Shown here: piece after piece, positions 37,250 through 48,582 of the stretch
Position numbering within the stretch: the first letter of the stretch is position 1
Layout of the letters: the number at the start of each line of letters is the position of its first letter
Assembly (NCBI GenBank): GCA_024195585.1
Contig: SWBL01000015.1
Location: 186,001 to 250,000 of the forward strand
Reading direction: 5' to 3'
Length of the DNA stretch: 64,000 bases
From: Aureobasidium sp. EXF-3400
Taxonomy: Eukaryota > Ascomycota > Dothideomycetes > Dothideales > Saccotheciaceae
Translations under genes and position numbers: made by a program
Notes under the pieces: generated by a model
Told to the model about the DNA's origin: nothing
Database searches by the model: none
Seen by the model: the letters and a program-made list of their open reading frames with translations, nothing else

Positions 37250-37354
37250 GCCGCTTTAGCTCATCTGGGAGAGCGCCAGACTGAAGTCAACTTCTGTCCT
37301 TCTTGCATCGCAAGAGTATTCTGGAGGCACTGTGTTCGATCCACAGAAGCGGCA
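37250..37354 (+). tRNA. tRNA-Phe (GAA) with a 32-nt intron
   Basis: The cloverleaf is complete by hand. Acceptor stem GCCGCTT (37250-37256) pairs with AAGCGGC (37347-37353), with discriminator A at 37354. The D-arm is GCTC/GAGC around a TCTGGG loop. Anticodon stem CCAGA/TCTGG has loop CTGAAG...T, so the anticodon is GAA (37283-37285). T-arm CTGTG, TTCGATC, CACAG is perfect. The intron 37287-37318 begins one base 3' of the anticodon, the canonical place. Internal promoter boxes are intact (A box TAGCTCATCTGG; B box GTTCGATCC) and a T4 run at 37360 or so follows as terminator. Stands alone, 750 bases before the bHLH gene. Confidence 0.96.
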
Positions 37355-38099
37355 TATACTTTTGTTCGAGTAATTCTATGTTTTGGTCCCTGCGATCATG
37401 AGAGGACTGTCGACTCTAAAATTTGGATGTTTGCTTCATCTTCCCGACCACAACAGGTCTCTCAACTCAGAAGTCACGTCCGGTTCTTAGGTTCGCTGGA
37501 TTCTCGGGAAAACGATGAGATGAGGGGGGGCCACCATCTTTAATTCCCTCTTGTTGATGTGGCCTCTGTCACTAATTCCCTCGGTGAGTGGGACTCGGTC
37601 TCTGCGCGTATTGCGCTGCAAGTCGGCAACGAGAATCACACGAAGAGAAGATTTACCACTCAACCAGACCAAAACGATAGGAAAGTCAGTCAAGAGCACA
37701 GTAAAGTCAGTTTCTCACTGGAGCGAGCACGTGCTCCGCTGGAGGTCTCTGGGAGGATGTGGTAGGTCGACGACCATAGGCGGTTGAGATGCAGCCAATA
37801 AACGTCGCGGACAGAGCGCACGAGGGCAGGTCGACGACTCTGAGCTTCACAGTTGAGGCACACGACACAGCAGTCGTGCGGCGTGCCCCTCGTGCGCCTT
37901 TTGATAGGGACAGTGCCTCTCTGCAGGTATTCGCGCCTGCGACAAATATGTCGCCCTCTCCTAGCTCAAGCCTTCAATTCCTTTTTCTCGTCCATTCCCT
38001 TGCCTGTACAAGCACCTTTTCCTGCTACAGCATCTTCCATACTCCGTAGCCTGTGAAACCATCAGGGTGCCGCTCTTGTCATACCTTCCTGCCACACAA
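37355..38099 (+). promoter_or_regulatory. Upstream region of the bHLH gene, with palindromic E-box
   Basis: Holds the tRNA 3' flank and the promoter/leader of the bHLH gene. A perfect 12-base palindrome GAGCACGTGCTC (37725-37736) centres on CACGTG, the E-box bound by bHLH proteins, 364 bases before the ATG. The 150 bases before the ATG are C/T-rich. Autoregulation is inferred only. Confidence 0.55.
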
Positions 38100-39368
38100 A
38101 TGGCGTCTTCACATCTGCCTCCTACCCCGGCCTCATCGACGGACATTCGGGGCAAGGAGAAGTTGGTGCCTCTTGCTCCCGCTTTCAACCTTCCTCCGTC
38201 AGCATACGCTGAGGGCAGCGATAGAGCCACCTCATCACCTCTTTCAAGTCACGGTTCCGACTCATCGTACCACCCTCATTCACCCGTAGCCCTGAACAAT
38301 GCGAGACGTAAGTCTACCGCTGCTCAGTCGAGCTCGGCCAAAGCAGACGACACATTTGCTCTTCCTCCACCGCCGACTCGCAACCGCAAGATCATTCAAA
38401 TGAAGCCAAAGACTGCAGCTGCCGAAGAGCAACTCGATCCGGAGGCTGAGATGGCTCCAGCCAAGGCCACGGGTGGTAGAAAGAAGGGCGCCAATGCAAG
38501 CAGCACAGCTGCTAGCCGAAAGGTGGCTCGCAAGACTGCACACAGCTTGATCGAAAGACGACGACGCTCCAAGATGAACGAGGAGTTTGGTGTGTTAAAA
38601 GACATGATTCCGGCCTGTCAGGGCCAAGAAATGCACAAGTTGGCAATCCTCCAGGTCAGTAACAGTATACCTGTCTATAGCTGAAGAAACCTACTAACAC
38701 CTCTCAAGGCAAGCATCGAGTACCTCCGGTACCTCGAACGTTGTATTACCGACCTCAAAGCCGAAAACACAGCTGTGAGACAGGGCTCGATATCACAGCC
38801 TGCCCTCCCTGCTATTCCTGCCCCACCACCCGCTGCTATTGTCGATGAACCCATGGGGCCTGAAGAAGACGAAGACCAAGAAATGTCGGATACCAACCAC
38901 TCAACTGGTGCCTCAACGCCCAACGGTCCCCTTCTCTCTCACGTCCACTCCCGCGAGTCCATCCCGTCCCTGGCCTCCTTACCTTCCATGTCTCATTTCG
39001 GATACAAGTCGCCTGCCATCGCACCTTCTGACGCTTCCTCCTCGCGAAACTACAGCATCTCATCCACCTCTGCTCCTTCCTTCTCTCCTTACATCCACTC
39101 GCAACAAGCATCGCCCTTCTTTGCACCAACCACAGGTCAACACGAGCCAGCTCCTTTCTCGCTTACAAGTCCTGCATTACGGGCCCAGGACTCATCCATG
39201 CACCACAAACCAGCTGTTGTAGGTGAGGATGTGAGGGTTCGCGAACGCAGAGAAAAGGACTTGGATCGTGAAGCTATGGCTGCTCTGCTGATGTTGAACT
39301 CGGACAGAAGAGTCTACAAGGACAAATCTGGCCGTGGTATGAGTGTGCAGGACCTGTTGAGCAATTGA
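38100..39368 (+). CDS. bHLH transcription factor
   Basis: Exons 38100-38654 and 38709-39368 give 404 residues. The basic region and helix 1 are RKTAHSLIERRRRSKMNEEF (about 145-165), with the His-Glu-Arg pattern that reads CACGTG E-boxes. Helix 2 spans the intron: MHKLAILQ joined to ASIEYLRYLERCITDLKAEN. The N-terminal part is Ser/Pro-rich with basic patches; the C-terminal part has an acidic stretch (GPEEDEDQEMSD), a Ser-rich region and a closing block, DREAMAALLMLNSDRRVYKD then GRGMSVQDLLSN, that looks conserved. The intron has a perfect TACTAAC branch site and needs a CTCAAG (AAG) 3' site. The ATG at 38100 was chosen; a further upstream in-frame codon is not ATG. Target pathway is unknown. 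Confidence 0.88.
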
Positions 39369-40011
39369 GTCATGGGTTACCTCGGGGTCGAATATGTGCT
39401 TGAAACTGCATGCAAGAAAGACGATGATGATAATGAAATCGACGACTCGCGGTGTACAGGACGTGATGGGTTTCTACAGTAATCAGGATTAGAAAAAAGC
39501 ACTTTTTGTTTTCAAACACTTTGTTGATTCTTCGTACGGTGTTTCGCGGACGTTGTTGTCATGTGAGTCCAAACTCGGCATCGTCACCGCGGATCGATCA
39601 GAGATGCACCCAGCTTATTTTGTGACAGCTATGCCACGAGGTCGATGCCAATAGGCGCTGCTGTATATAAACCAACTCACCATATCGATTTGCGATGGTG
39701 TTATCAAGGCATAAAATATGAGCCAGGGTGTTACAGCCAACATCAACCACATGAAATTGAGCCTAGGAAAACCGCAAGATGGGATGCTCAAGATTGAACG
39801 AAAAGATATGGCAAGTCGAATGTGTTTGTAAAGGACAACTTTTGAAGTACAGTCTACATCGAGCAACGACTACAACAAGCAGTATACAAAGTTACAAAGA
39901 CATAAAAGTCCTCAAAACCAACACAATCCCAAAAACCAAAACCAAAATCAGAAAAAGAGAAAAGCCGTGCTGTGCTGTATGCCCGTCTATAAGAATAATC
40001 ACGCCCGCTCT
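39369..40011. other. Convergent 3' region, A/C-rich simple sequence
   Basis: Between two convergent genes. Around 39905-39960 the plus strand is a low-complexity CAAAACC-like run. No gene supported. Confidence 0.5.
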
Positions 40012-42646
40012 TCAAATGCCAAAAGTAATATCATCATTAGTGTTCATATGCCTCATCCAATCCATATCCATGAATCCGCCATCAGTCGAGTCGAAAGCAG
40101 GCATGGTGGGAAACGTGCCATCGTCAAAGGTAAACGACTCTCCAGCCGCATCTAGATTGATCAAAGTGTCGAAATCGGCATCTAGAGCGGGGATATTGAA
40201 GGCAGCTGCTGTGGTGTCGTCGATCTGGCTGTCGGTCGTGTGCTCGGATCCTGGTGGTGTAGAGGCGAGGAAGTTGTTCAGGTGCTGGGCCAAATCGTTT
40301 TCTGAAACCTGAGGTTCGGTCTGCTCGGTTTGCTGGTGGCGAGATTGCGATTTGGAGTCGTTGGTTGTGCTAGCGGCAAGTTCTGGGGGTGGTGTGAGGC
40401 GGCTGACGTTTGCGTGGCCTAGTCTTGCTGCTTTCATCACGTTGGACATGTTGGCCACGTGTGTGGGTCTTGGAGGTGGGCCCATCTTGGGAGGTGGTAG
40501 TGTGATTTCTGCTTTGCGGATTGCTGCTTCCAGGAATGCGGTCGAGTAGTCTGCGGCTGCATAGATATCACGGAGTTTGTTGAGGATCTGCATGCATTGG
40601 CAGAAGCCTTGTAAACTGGCACGTCGGGTTGTCTCATCTGGTGCCTTGATGTCGAGGAGATGAATAATGATAGCCGGCAAAAGGACAGTGATACCGGAGG
40701 TGGGCAAGCAGCGGATCAGATCAAGTTCGTTGAGGTTTTGAGCAACGGCAGTAAGCCTGTTGGCTGCGAATCGAACGGTCCTGCGCGAAGTATCCAAGAC
40801 CTCGGAAGCCATCTTGCGCGATGGTGCAGCTGTGGATGGAAGCACTTGTGGCCTGTGTAAAGCTGAGAGCGTAGCCAGATAGATCATATGCAAAAGCGAG
40901 CGATGGAGTGCGACTGTTCCTTTGCCAGCTGTGAGGTCGAATAACGAAGAAGGCTTGTACTTTGCTTCGGGTGCGATTGAGGCCTTCCATTGTTTGAGCT
41001 CCTCGTCGCATGACTTTACAGAGCAGTTTTCTGGGTCGTCCTTACGTGCAACGAGCATCATAGTGGTACGTGTAGTTCCCTCATGACTCTGCACGCCGTG
41101 ATTGTTGTGCAAGACGGAGTATTGCGTAGATAAGACATGACTGATGCAGATGCACAACTTGGCTTTCTCAATACACATAATAGCCAAGTCTTTTTGCATG
41201 GACGTGTCATGCATGATCTTGCAGCTAGGCGGGATGCAGGATGACTGACTGTTTAGAACGGTGAATTCAAAGTCGTCAATTGTCAGCATCGGTACGTCGA
41301 AATCCTCGTTCTTTATCCTTGTCGGACGGCGCATTCCCAACGCGATGAGGCGATCGCGCATGTAAGTTGCCCACCAGATACGTTTCCAAAGGCGTCGTTG
41401 TTTGGGATCCATATTGGAGCGTTCCGGATTGCGATGAAGGCCGATTGTGTGAGAAAGAGACACAGCAATTCCCATCCAGTGGTGGCTGTCTTTTTGATCA
41501 TCGGGTGTTTCGTACCAGAAAGTCATGAGAAGCAGAGATTGAATCAAGGAGATTCGATCGACTTCGTAGTCAAAATCGTATAAAAGCTGCATTTGATCAG
41601 TTTGAGTTCAGCGATAGAAAATGTTTCGCACTTACTCTAGTCTTCTGGAAAAAATCCCGTCTAGCGGCCCTTCTATTCGTGTACCCAGCAGTCTGCAGAT
41701 ATGCCATGTCTACCGAAGCCACACCTGCGAACATGATTGCCTGGAACAACAGGAGACTGACAGCCGAAGTAGAATCATTGGTGTCCACAGTATGAATGAG
41801 TTCGTGGACATCCAACAGAGGCATGTATGGGTGGATATTTTCTACGAAGCATCGTAATAGAGCAGCGCGCAAGGCTGGCGGTGGTATTGTGAGGGCGCCC
41901 TTCTTTGCCAAATATGAGAGATCATCCGGACCAAAGGTCGAAGGGAAAGTTCTGATAAAGCCAGGAAGTTGCTGATGGGGAGATGAAGTGCGAGCTTCCA
42001 GGCCAAACAAAGAAACGGGATCGACTCCTGATAGGGAGATACTATCCGTCGGGTCATGGGGTATTGATATCGATCTTGCTAGGCTCTGGCGACGAGCAGA
42101 GTCAAAGGATTGAGGATTTAGGTCCTGGTCTAGACATGGAAGTCAGTCTGCTGTATAAAAGCTTCAGACGGAGGTGACGGACATAATGAATGAGGCAAGT
42201 GACCTGGTGAGTCATGGAAGTTGAGATTGGCCTGTGGTATCGAGACAGGAGCAGGTGGAGAGCAATCTCCTGCTGTTTGTCCCTCCTCGTCTCCCTTTGT
42301 CCACTTCCTTCACACAACCAATTAGTAAAGATGGTCGGGGGACACAATTGATATGCGGCACTAACTTCTTGCGCTTGCTCTCAGAAACTATACACTCGAC
42401 CTCGTCGAGTCTGCAATTGGTACAGGGACTCTGCTCAACCACATTGCATCGTACTTTGCGAGCTCTGCACGACTGACATGCCTTTGAGGCACGTCTCTTG
42501 ACACTCTTGTGGATCCTGGTGCCAGTAGCTGGTAGACCGGCGTCGCTGGCCTTCCGTTTCGAGTTGGGAGAGCTCGAGGGTCTGGCCGGGGCCAATAGGT
42601 CGCCATTGACAGATGAGTCCGACATGATGTATGATTCGATGGTCAA
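40012..42646 (-). CDS. Zn2Cys6 transcription factor, CTF1/FarA-like
   Basis: Minus-strand exons: 42646 or 42625-42366, 42307-42183, 42129-41636 and 41586-40012, giving about 817-824 residues. The zinc cluster is KACQSCRARKVRC, then CTNC and a sixth Cys in DEVECIV (C-x2-C-x6-C-x7-C-x2-C-x6-C), preceded by KSVKRRAS. The middle domain, starting with GFIRTFPSTFGPDDLSYLAK and continuing DFFQKTRLLYDFDYEVDRIS and HHWMGIAVSLSHTIGLHRNP, matches the fungal-specific regulator domain of the CTF1/FarA group that controls cutinase and fatty-acid genes. The tail is Asp/Met-rich and acidic. Exon 2's 5' site is an AAG acceptor and its 3' donor (GTCCGT) is uncertain; GTCACT upstream is an alternative. Two in-frame ATGs (42646, 42625) are possible starts. 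The regulon is inferred from family only. Confidence 0.85.
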
Positions 42647-44201
42647 GGGATATGCAAAGCGCTCGCGCGGGAGGTCGCGGGGGAGCTGCTTACCTTTGTA
42701 TGCAATCTACGCAGCGGCCACCAATTCATTTTTGGTTAATCAGCCTTCAATTCTCCTCCCCCATGATCCACCAGCCCCACGGTGTGGAGACTCCACGAAC
42801 TTCTTCTGCTGCACGGTGACAAACCGCCTGCCAAGCAGAACCTCCACGTCCGCGCTATGAGCCATTCAGGGATGGCGCGAACTTACCCTCGTTAGACTGA
42901 CCTGGTGATTCGCCAACGTGTCACTCCCTTCCGATCGTCGGTCCAGCGGCTTGATGGTCAGACTGACAGATGCGAAGAACTCCTCGAGGTCACGGCAGAG
43001 AGAGGGGATCGTCATGCTGTTCATGAACCACACGGCTTGATCTCCGCCTGCACCACGTGTGTCCTAGTCGCATCAAACCATACCAGTAGACGGAAAGAGG
43101 CCGCGGACCAGCTCCATTACTTGCGGCCTATCCGTCTGGGGCATTCTAGATTGGAAACGGGCACGCGCGCATACAAATATGGGAGACTCGAGCGCCGTTC
43201 CGATCTATACCGAGACGGGCATCTCTCGCGAGTTGGATCGGAATTCGGGAGCATGTGAATTGGTCTCACTCGCGAAAGTGCGAGGGATGATGCGTGTGCA
43301 CAGCCGACTTCTTCACGTACACGGCAAATGTCTCGGCGGGCTCCCGGGCCACTGTATCCGCAGCATCCGCTCGCTGTATCATTTGAGTGGAACATCTCCC
43401 GTTTCAAAAGACGTCTCCAGGCTATGAACTCGACAATGAAATTGACTCTGTTGTACAGCACCAAAGGCGCAGCTCATGCGACTCGCACAAGCAAGCGGTT
43501 TATTGCTTATACGACATCTCACGTGCCATGAATCCACGCCCTAGGGCGCCTACCACGATGAACGCTTGCACCTCCTCTACTTGGACTTTTGTGCTGTCAT
43601 CTATTACTCCAAACGTACAAGCATGACTCCCCGACGATCCTACCGGGATCACATCTTACAGAGCAGGCTATGAGGTCGTACGCAAGTCGTTTCGCTCTCA
43701 AACCTGCAATTGATGTGTATGCCAGGAGTCGGCATGTCTCTATTGAGAAGGTGTTGTTGCCAGCCACACGATAAAGTTTCGTGGAAGAAATATTGGCATG
43801 TGCCCTGCATCTGCGTTATTAATTATGTTTCTCGTTCCAGATCAATTGAAGAACTTCGGTGTTGTCTCGCTCACGCCGCTTCATAAGCCCATGATTTAGG
43901 AACCTTCGTGATGATATAGTCGTGCTTTCTGAGTGTGTTTCTGGCATGTTACTGTACTTCTTACGCAGCATCTCACATACGAGGATGTCAGAAGAGTAAT
44001 GCAGATCACAAAACGGCAAAATCCATGAGCCAGAACGCGGATGTGATATAGAGTTTCATGCAAGAGCGGAAGATCCAGGGTTGAAGACGTCTAGTATACT
44101 CGCGAATCACAAGTATTCAAGTTAGGCATTCGAGAGGTAGTGGCAGATTGTTGGAAAGGGAGATGAGTTCATTGTCATCAGGTCTAGATCCTCTGTATAC
44201 A
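42647..44201. other. 1.55 kb upstream region of the Zn2Cys6 gene
   Basis: No gene is supported. It lies 5' of the regulator and 3' of the DOPA-dioxygenase gene. Several CACGTG-type hexamers occur (for example near 43045 and 43520). Probably a large regulatory region. Confidence 0.45.
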
Positions 44202-44890
44202 CTACTGCTGGTTATTCTGGGCTGCTTCAGCCCTTTTCTCCAGCAATCGTCTAAGCAGACCAACTTGAAGCGGGAAAGGTTGCCCAAGCCAGGTAGCACG
44301 TTGTGTGTGATCTCTGATATCGTCGCCGGTGTTTGGATGTAACAATGCCGACAACGGCCCACGGTTGATGACCAGCCATGGAATGAAGGCGCCAAATTGA
44401 GCAGGCGTAAACAAGTTGACTTCGAACATGGCAATAGGATGAGGCCCAATTGGCTTATCCCATACTCTGTATACACGCAGCTCAGGGACTACGAAGAGAA
44501 GATTAGTTCTAAACCTCAACCTCATTAGGATCAAAGAGTCAACATACACTCTCTTCGGATACGCTCCCACAGCTCGGTTGCAAACTTGACTTCGGACTCG
44601 ACGTTTTGCTGGAAGTAGACATGGACATCGAAACCACCACGCTCGTCGTTTGTGATGGGATGAACAAAGGAGTCGTACGATTGACTCGGTTTGTCTGCTG
44701 GAGGATTTACGTATGACTTGCCATCCGCATTCTTCTCGCTGTGCTGGGGTTAGAGCTCTGTCTTCACTGACCAGTTCTACGGAACGTGGCTGGCTGTAAA
44801 GAATGCAGTCGTTACATACTCTGAAAGAGGTGGAAGGTTCTCATACCCTTCCAAAGGAGAAGGATAAGTGTAAATCGATGGATCGGACAT
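44202..44890 (-). CDS. DOPA 4,5-dioxygenase family protein
   Basis: Minus-strand exons: 44890-44820, 44738-44548 and 44488-44202, giving 182 residues. The family cleaves catechol rings between carbons 4 and 5 (L-DOPA in Amanita pigment formation), but most fungal members are untested. Visible conserved histidines lie in SFVHPITNDE, GFDVHVYFQQN and GPHPIAMFEVNLFTPAQFGA; the closing part has WLVINRGPLSALLHPNTGDD and DHTQRATWLG. The second donor must be GTATGT (44547) to give RREFPELRVYRVWDKP; the nearby GTGTAT breaks the frame. It is divergent from SLD2 over 511 bases. Substrate is unknown. Confidence 0.88.
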
Positions 44891-45401
44891 TGTAGTCGGA
44901 TAGAGGAGGAATCGCTAGAAGAACAAAGCCCAAGCAAGAAGGTCAGAATTGGTTGAGAGAGACAAATAGTTCCAGAGGCCGAGACTGTCAGTAGTGTAAA
45001 GATGAAATCAGAGATTAGTATTTCCATATGTATATACGAACAGACATGTCGCTTCAAATGGCCGACATGGCGAATTACAAACCCATCGGAATTGAAGCGC
45101 ACTCGTGCTTTGCGAGCTTCGGGGCCGAATTGCGCGATTGTTCTGTAATCTGGTGGCTATTCTTGTATCACCACACTGTCTGAAACGACATTCTAGTCAC
45201 AAGATACATGAATTAGGCGCCAAAAGGTAACATACGTAGTCGCAGTTCGTTGTCGATGTTGCAAAAGGAAAGACGGCTACCGAGGACTGATACACGTCAT
45301 TATTTGGCCGAAATCACGAAGCAGGCGCGTCCGGGTCGCGACTCCCAAAATGCTTTGAGCCTCCTTTGTTGCAGGTCGATACAACACGTTCGTGTCAAAC
45401 A
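44891..45401. promoter_or_regulatory. Divergent promoter, DOPA dioxygenase / SLD2
   Basis: The 511 bases between two opposed start codons. No RNA gene or motif was recognised. Confidence 0.45.
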
Positions 45402-46915
45402 ATGGCCGAAGAGCGGATACAAGCTCTACGTCTAGAGCTGAAAACATGGGAAAAGCAGTTCTCTGTACAAAATGGTGGAAAGCGGCCGAGTCGTGAGGAC
45501 ATCAAGAACAATGTCGAGATTGGTATGCAGACATGAGACCTCGAGTCCACGATTTCATACTGATGAATGATCACAGCTGCAAGATATAGAGAGTACGATA
45601 AGTTGAGACGGCCAACGACAAAGAAGCCCGAGTCGCAACACATCAACCCAGCAAAACCACATCATGCAACACCCAGGAACGCTGCTCCAGCAGCAACACC
45701 ACAGAAAGCCAACTCGCAGTTCCTCATCCCGAACATCGCATTATTACAAGAGGAGGAAGCAGAACTTGAACCAACTCCTGCCGCTGTACGAATGCACCTA
45801 GGGCCCACACCACAAAAGGATGGCCAAATCCTGAGTCTCTTTGACGACCTGTCGTCCACTGCTTCCAAGCCTTCACGTACCGCCCTCGCATCCATAGAAG
45901 CGAATGCCAACTTCACGCCGAGCAAACCGTCACAACTACTCTTTGCCGAAAATGAATCGCCACCTGAGAATGTACACGACCGCACCCCTGCTTCAAGCAG
46001 CAAGCGCTTCCTACTTGATTCTTTCGTCTCGACGACACCACTGAAGAGAAAGCGTGAGGATGAGGAACCTATACATGCTACGCCGTCGAGTGCGAAGGGT
46101 CTTTCGACACCCGCCTTCTTGCGTAGGACATCCAACATGCTCATCATGGATACACTGGTCGAGGAAGCCCAAAATGACCATGAGATCAAGAGTTTGAATA
46201 TTGGCAGGATGCGGCAACCACCCTTCAAGAAGCGTGGCATTGTTAGGAGTCTAAGCAGCATCATCCAAGGTCTGAGGAAGCAAGAAGATGATAAGCTTGA
46301 TGAAGAGCTGGAGATGATGCGTGAGATGGAAGACGTTGATGACGACCATGATTCAGCCAAGCCTGCTGTACAAGTCGCAGACAGTCAAGTCGTCATGCCT
46401 TTGGGCCCTGATCAAGGTATCGAGAGTGAAGAGTCAGAAGAGGAAGAGAGAGATACTGGTGTTTTTAGAAAGCCGTGGAAGAAGAAGGGCTTGAAGCGTC
46501 AGACCAAGCGTGTCATCAGTAAGTCTAGCCTGAGAGAACGAGATACCCTGCACCTTACTAACTACTGTCAGTGCGACCTGCACCAAAGACAAAAGTGCCA
46601 GCCCAAGCCGATCAGCCTGATACAACTTCTGACAACGAGGAGAACGTTGCCGAAACACAGTTTCCTGGTGACCTGGAGGATGTCGACTCGGATTCAGATA
46701 CAGGCGCGTATAGCGACACGGAGGCAAAGCGCAAACGACAACTCACCAAGACTACGGCAGACAAAGAAGACGCCTCAAAGAGCTCCAAGGGCGATGGTAT
46801 TGTCAAGAAGGCAGCAAAGAAGATCAGCGCCACTGCCCACGCCAACTTCAGAAGGCTCAACATCAAGAACAAGAACTCAAAGGCGAACGGCAGAGGCAGG
46901 TTTGGAAGAAAGTAA
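45402..46915 (+). CDS. SLD2: DNA replication regulator SLD2
   Basis: CDK target that, once phosphorylated, binds Dpb11 to start DNA replication. Exons 45402-45522, 45577-46518 and 46572-46915 give 468 residues. The N-terminus MAEERIQALRLELKTWEKQF followed by SREDIKNNVEIAARYREYDK is the Sld2/RecQL4-type homology block. Many S/T-P sites follow (NFTPSK, TTPLKRKRE, ATPSSAK, STPAFLRR), consistent with CDK control. A central PPFKKRGIVRSLSSIIQGLR segment and a C-terminal RKPWKKKGLKRQTKRVIMRP block are basic. The final 40 residues (KKISATAHANFRRLNIKNKN) end GRGRFGRK, as in fungal Sld2. It starts next to the divergent DOPA-dioxygenase gene. Confidence 0.9.
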
Positions 46916-47305
46916 CGATTTTGTGCCGGTTTCTATTGGAGTTATGTATTGCTGGAGTCTCTATGCTCGCGAAGCATTGATTGGCAAGGATACCCGGGTG
47001 TGTTTTATGGAGCGATGGGGGAGCATGGAATGGGACTACACGCAACGGCGTTTGAGAATAACTAGTATTGCTCTGATATTAACAACTACTGTAAGTAAAG
47101 CAAGCGAACAGAAGAATCCACAAGCAAAGCAAACTGTCAGATGTATGTGCCAGTCCATCACTCCATTTGTCGCACCCCCTTTTTCCTTCCCTCTTCTCTT
47201 TTCTCTTTTGTCTCCACCGGCACAAAGGCGTTTTCGCGATTAGCAGATTTACCGACCAGCTTGTCCACCGACACCAGGACTAGACGGTTGGAAACAACCA
47301 CACCA
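46916..47305. other. Convergent 3' region after SLD2
   Basis: Between two convergent stop codons. A T/C-rich tract lies near 47165-47215. No gene seen. Confidence 0.45.
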
Positions 47306-48253
47306 TCACAGACCACTCTTCACAAGTCTCTGACCGAGGAACTTTTCTCTAGCCTTCTCGATCTGCTTCTTGACAAAGCGGTACTGGTGCTCGATAGGCT
47401 GGGGCTCGGCAACAGTACCAAGACCAAGGCGCTCGACAACATACTCCTTGCCCTTGCTGTCCAAGCTGCTTTCACTCTCGATTCTGGCAAAGTCCTTGAC
47501 CGTATCAGTATCGTCGGATTCGTCGGAGTTGCGGGTACCGGTGGACTTGGCGTCATCTGTGGCACTCTTGGTGTGCTTCTTGATAACGGCAGTCTTGAAG
47601 AACGAAGAGATGCGTCCTTCCTTGTTGACACTGCCAGTGACATTGCCTTCCTTGCTGACATCAGTAGCACTGCCTTCCTTAATGGCACCAGTAGTACTGC
47701 CTTCATTCTCGCCATCCTTCTTCTCAGTCTTCTTGTTCTTGCGCTTGAAGATGCTGGTGCTGCGGAAACGGATCGGACTTCCCATGACCGAGTCAACCTT
47801 CAGAGGACTGGGGTTGGCAGTCTCGAAACTGAAAGTACTGGTTTGTGGCGAGTTGAAGACGATGGGGGTGTGAGGCACATAACTCGAACCGGAACTGGCG
47901 ACTGAGGTGCGGGAAGTAGAGCCAAAAGGTAGTGAAAAGAAAGACGAGACAGAGCGAGGGGTAGAGGCGATGCTGGAAGCTCGACCGGATGAGATGATTG
48001 AAGAGTTGGAACGCGAAGTCTTGTCAGAGTCGACTGCGACGACATCTGAGGTTGATGAGACCAGAGAGGTGGTGCTGGATGAGATGCCAGAGGTGGAGGA
48101 GGGTGTGGGAGATGGCTGGTTGGCTGCAGTGTGCAGGTTGTTGGCCAGGCAGTCGAGGAGGAAGAGGCGTTCTCGCTCGAAGGCGGATGCTGACTTCCAG
48201 ATTTTAGGACGCAATTCTGGATCGTTTGACAGTCGTTCGTCGGTAAAGTACAT
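47306..48253 (-). CDS. Serine-rich orphan protein with short internal repeats
   Basis: A single-exon frame of 315 residues. The N-terminus MYFTDERLSNDPELRPKIWK, then RERLFLLDCLANNLHTAANQ, looks folded. The middle (50-150) is Ser/Thr-rich with S/T-P sites. Residues 185-213 are three degenerate copies of a nine-residue unit (GSTTGAIKE, GSATDVSKE, GNVTGSVNKE), coded by about 27-base repeats. The C-terminus DTVKDFARIESESSLDSKGK leads into a basic helix (QYRFVKKQIEKAREKFLGQR). No family recognised and no membrane segment. It sits just downstream of the coiled-coil array on the same strand but lacks a long coiled coil. Confidence 0.7.
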   Translation of the reverse strand: MYFTDERLSNDPELRPKIWKSASAFERERLFLLDCLANNLHTAANQPSPTPSSTSGISSSTTSLVSSTSDVVAVDSDKTSRSNSSIISSGRASSIASTPRSVSSFFSLPFGSTSRTSVASSGSSYVPHTPIVFNSPQTSTFSFETANPSPLKVDSVMGSPIRFRSTSIFKRKNKKTEKKDGENEGSTTGAIKEGSATDVSKEGNVTGSVNKEGRISSFFKTAVIKKHTKSATDDAKSTGTRNSDESDDTDTVKDFARIESESSLDSKGKEYVVERLGLGTVAEPQPIEHQYRFVKKQIEKAREKFLGQRLVKSGL

Positions 48254-48582
48254 GGTTGCGTTGTGCGAGGTGCGGTTGGTGGTGGTGCAAAGGTACTGAC
48301 GAGCTGACAGATTTGGTATAACACACGACAGAGGTTGCCCCGACGATGAAAATGGAGATGCGAATCGCGGAAGGGAAGATGGAGAGAGAGAAAGAGATGA
48401 GAAAAGCAGAGTTTTATGATCGCTATTGAAGTGTGAGTGGTGGTGTAAGTGAGTCTCAAATTCGGAAAATTAAAGTGACCGTCGTTGATGATGTGAAGGT
48501 GATTGATGAAAGTGAAGCTTCACTTTGAAGTCGACACACGAATTTCCAGTATGGATGGCCAGCTGGCCAAGGCTGTGAGATA
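48254..48582. other. Intergenic between orphan and first coiled-coil gene
   Basis: 329 bases between two same-strand genes. Nothing specific seen. Confidence 0.4.

Noticed and set aside
39905..39960. CAAAACC-rich run as a possible telomere-like or regulatory repeat
   Set aside because: Irregular units and short length; best read as simple sequence in a 3' region.
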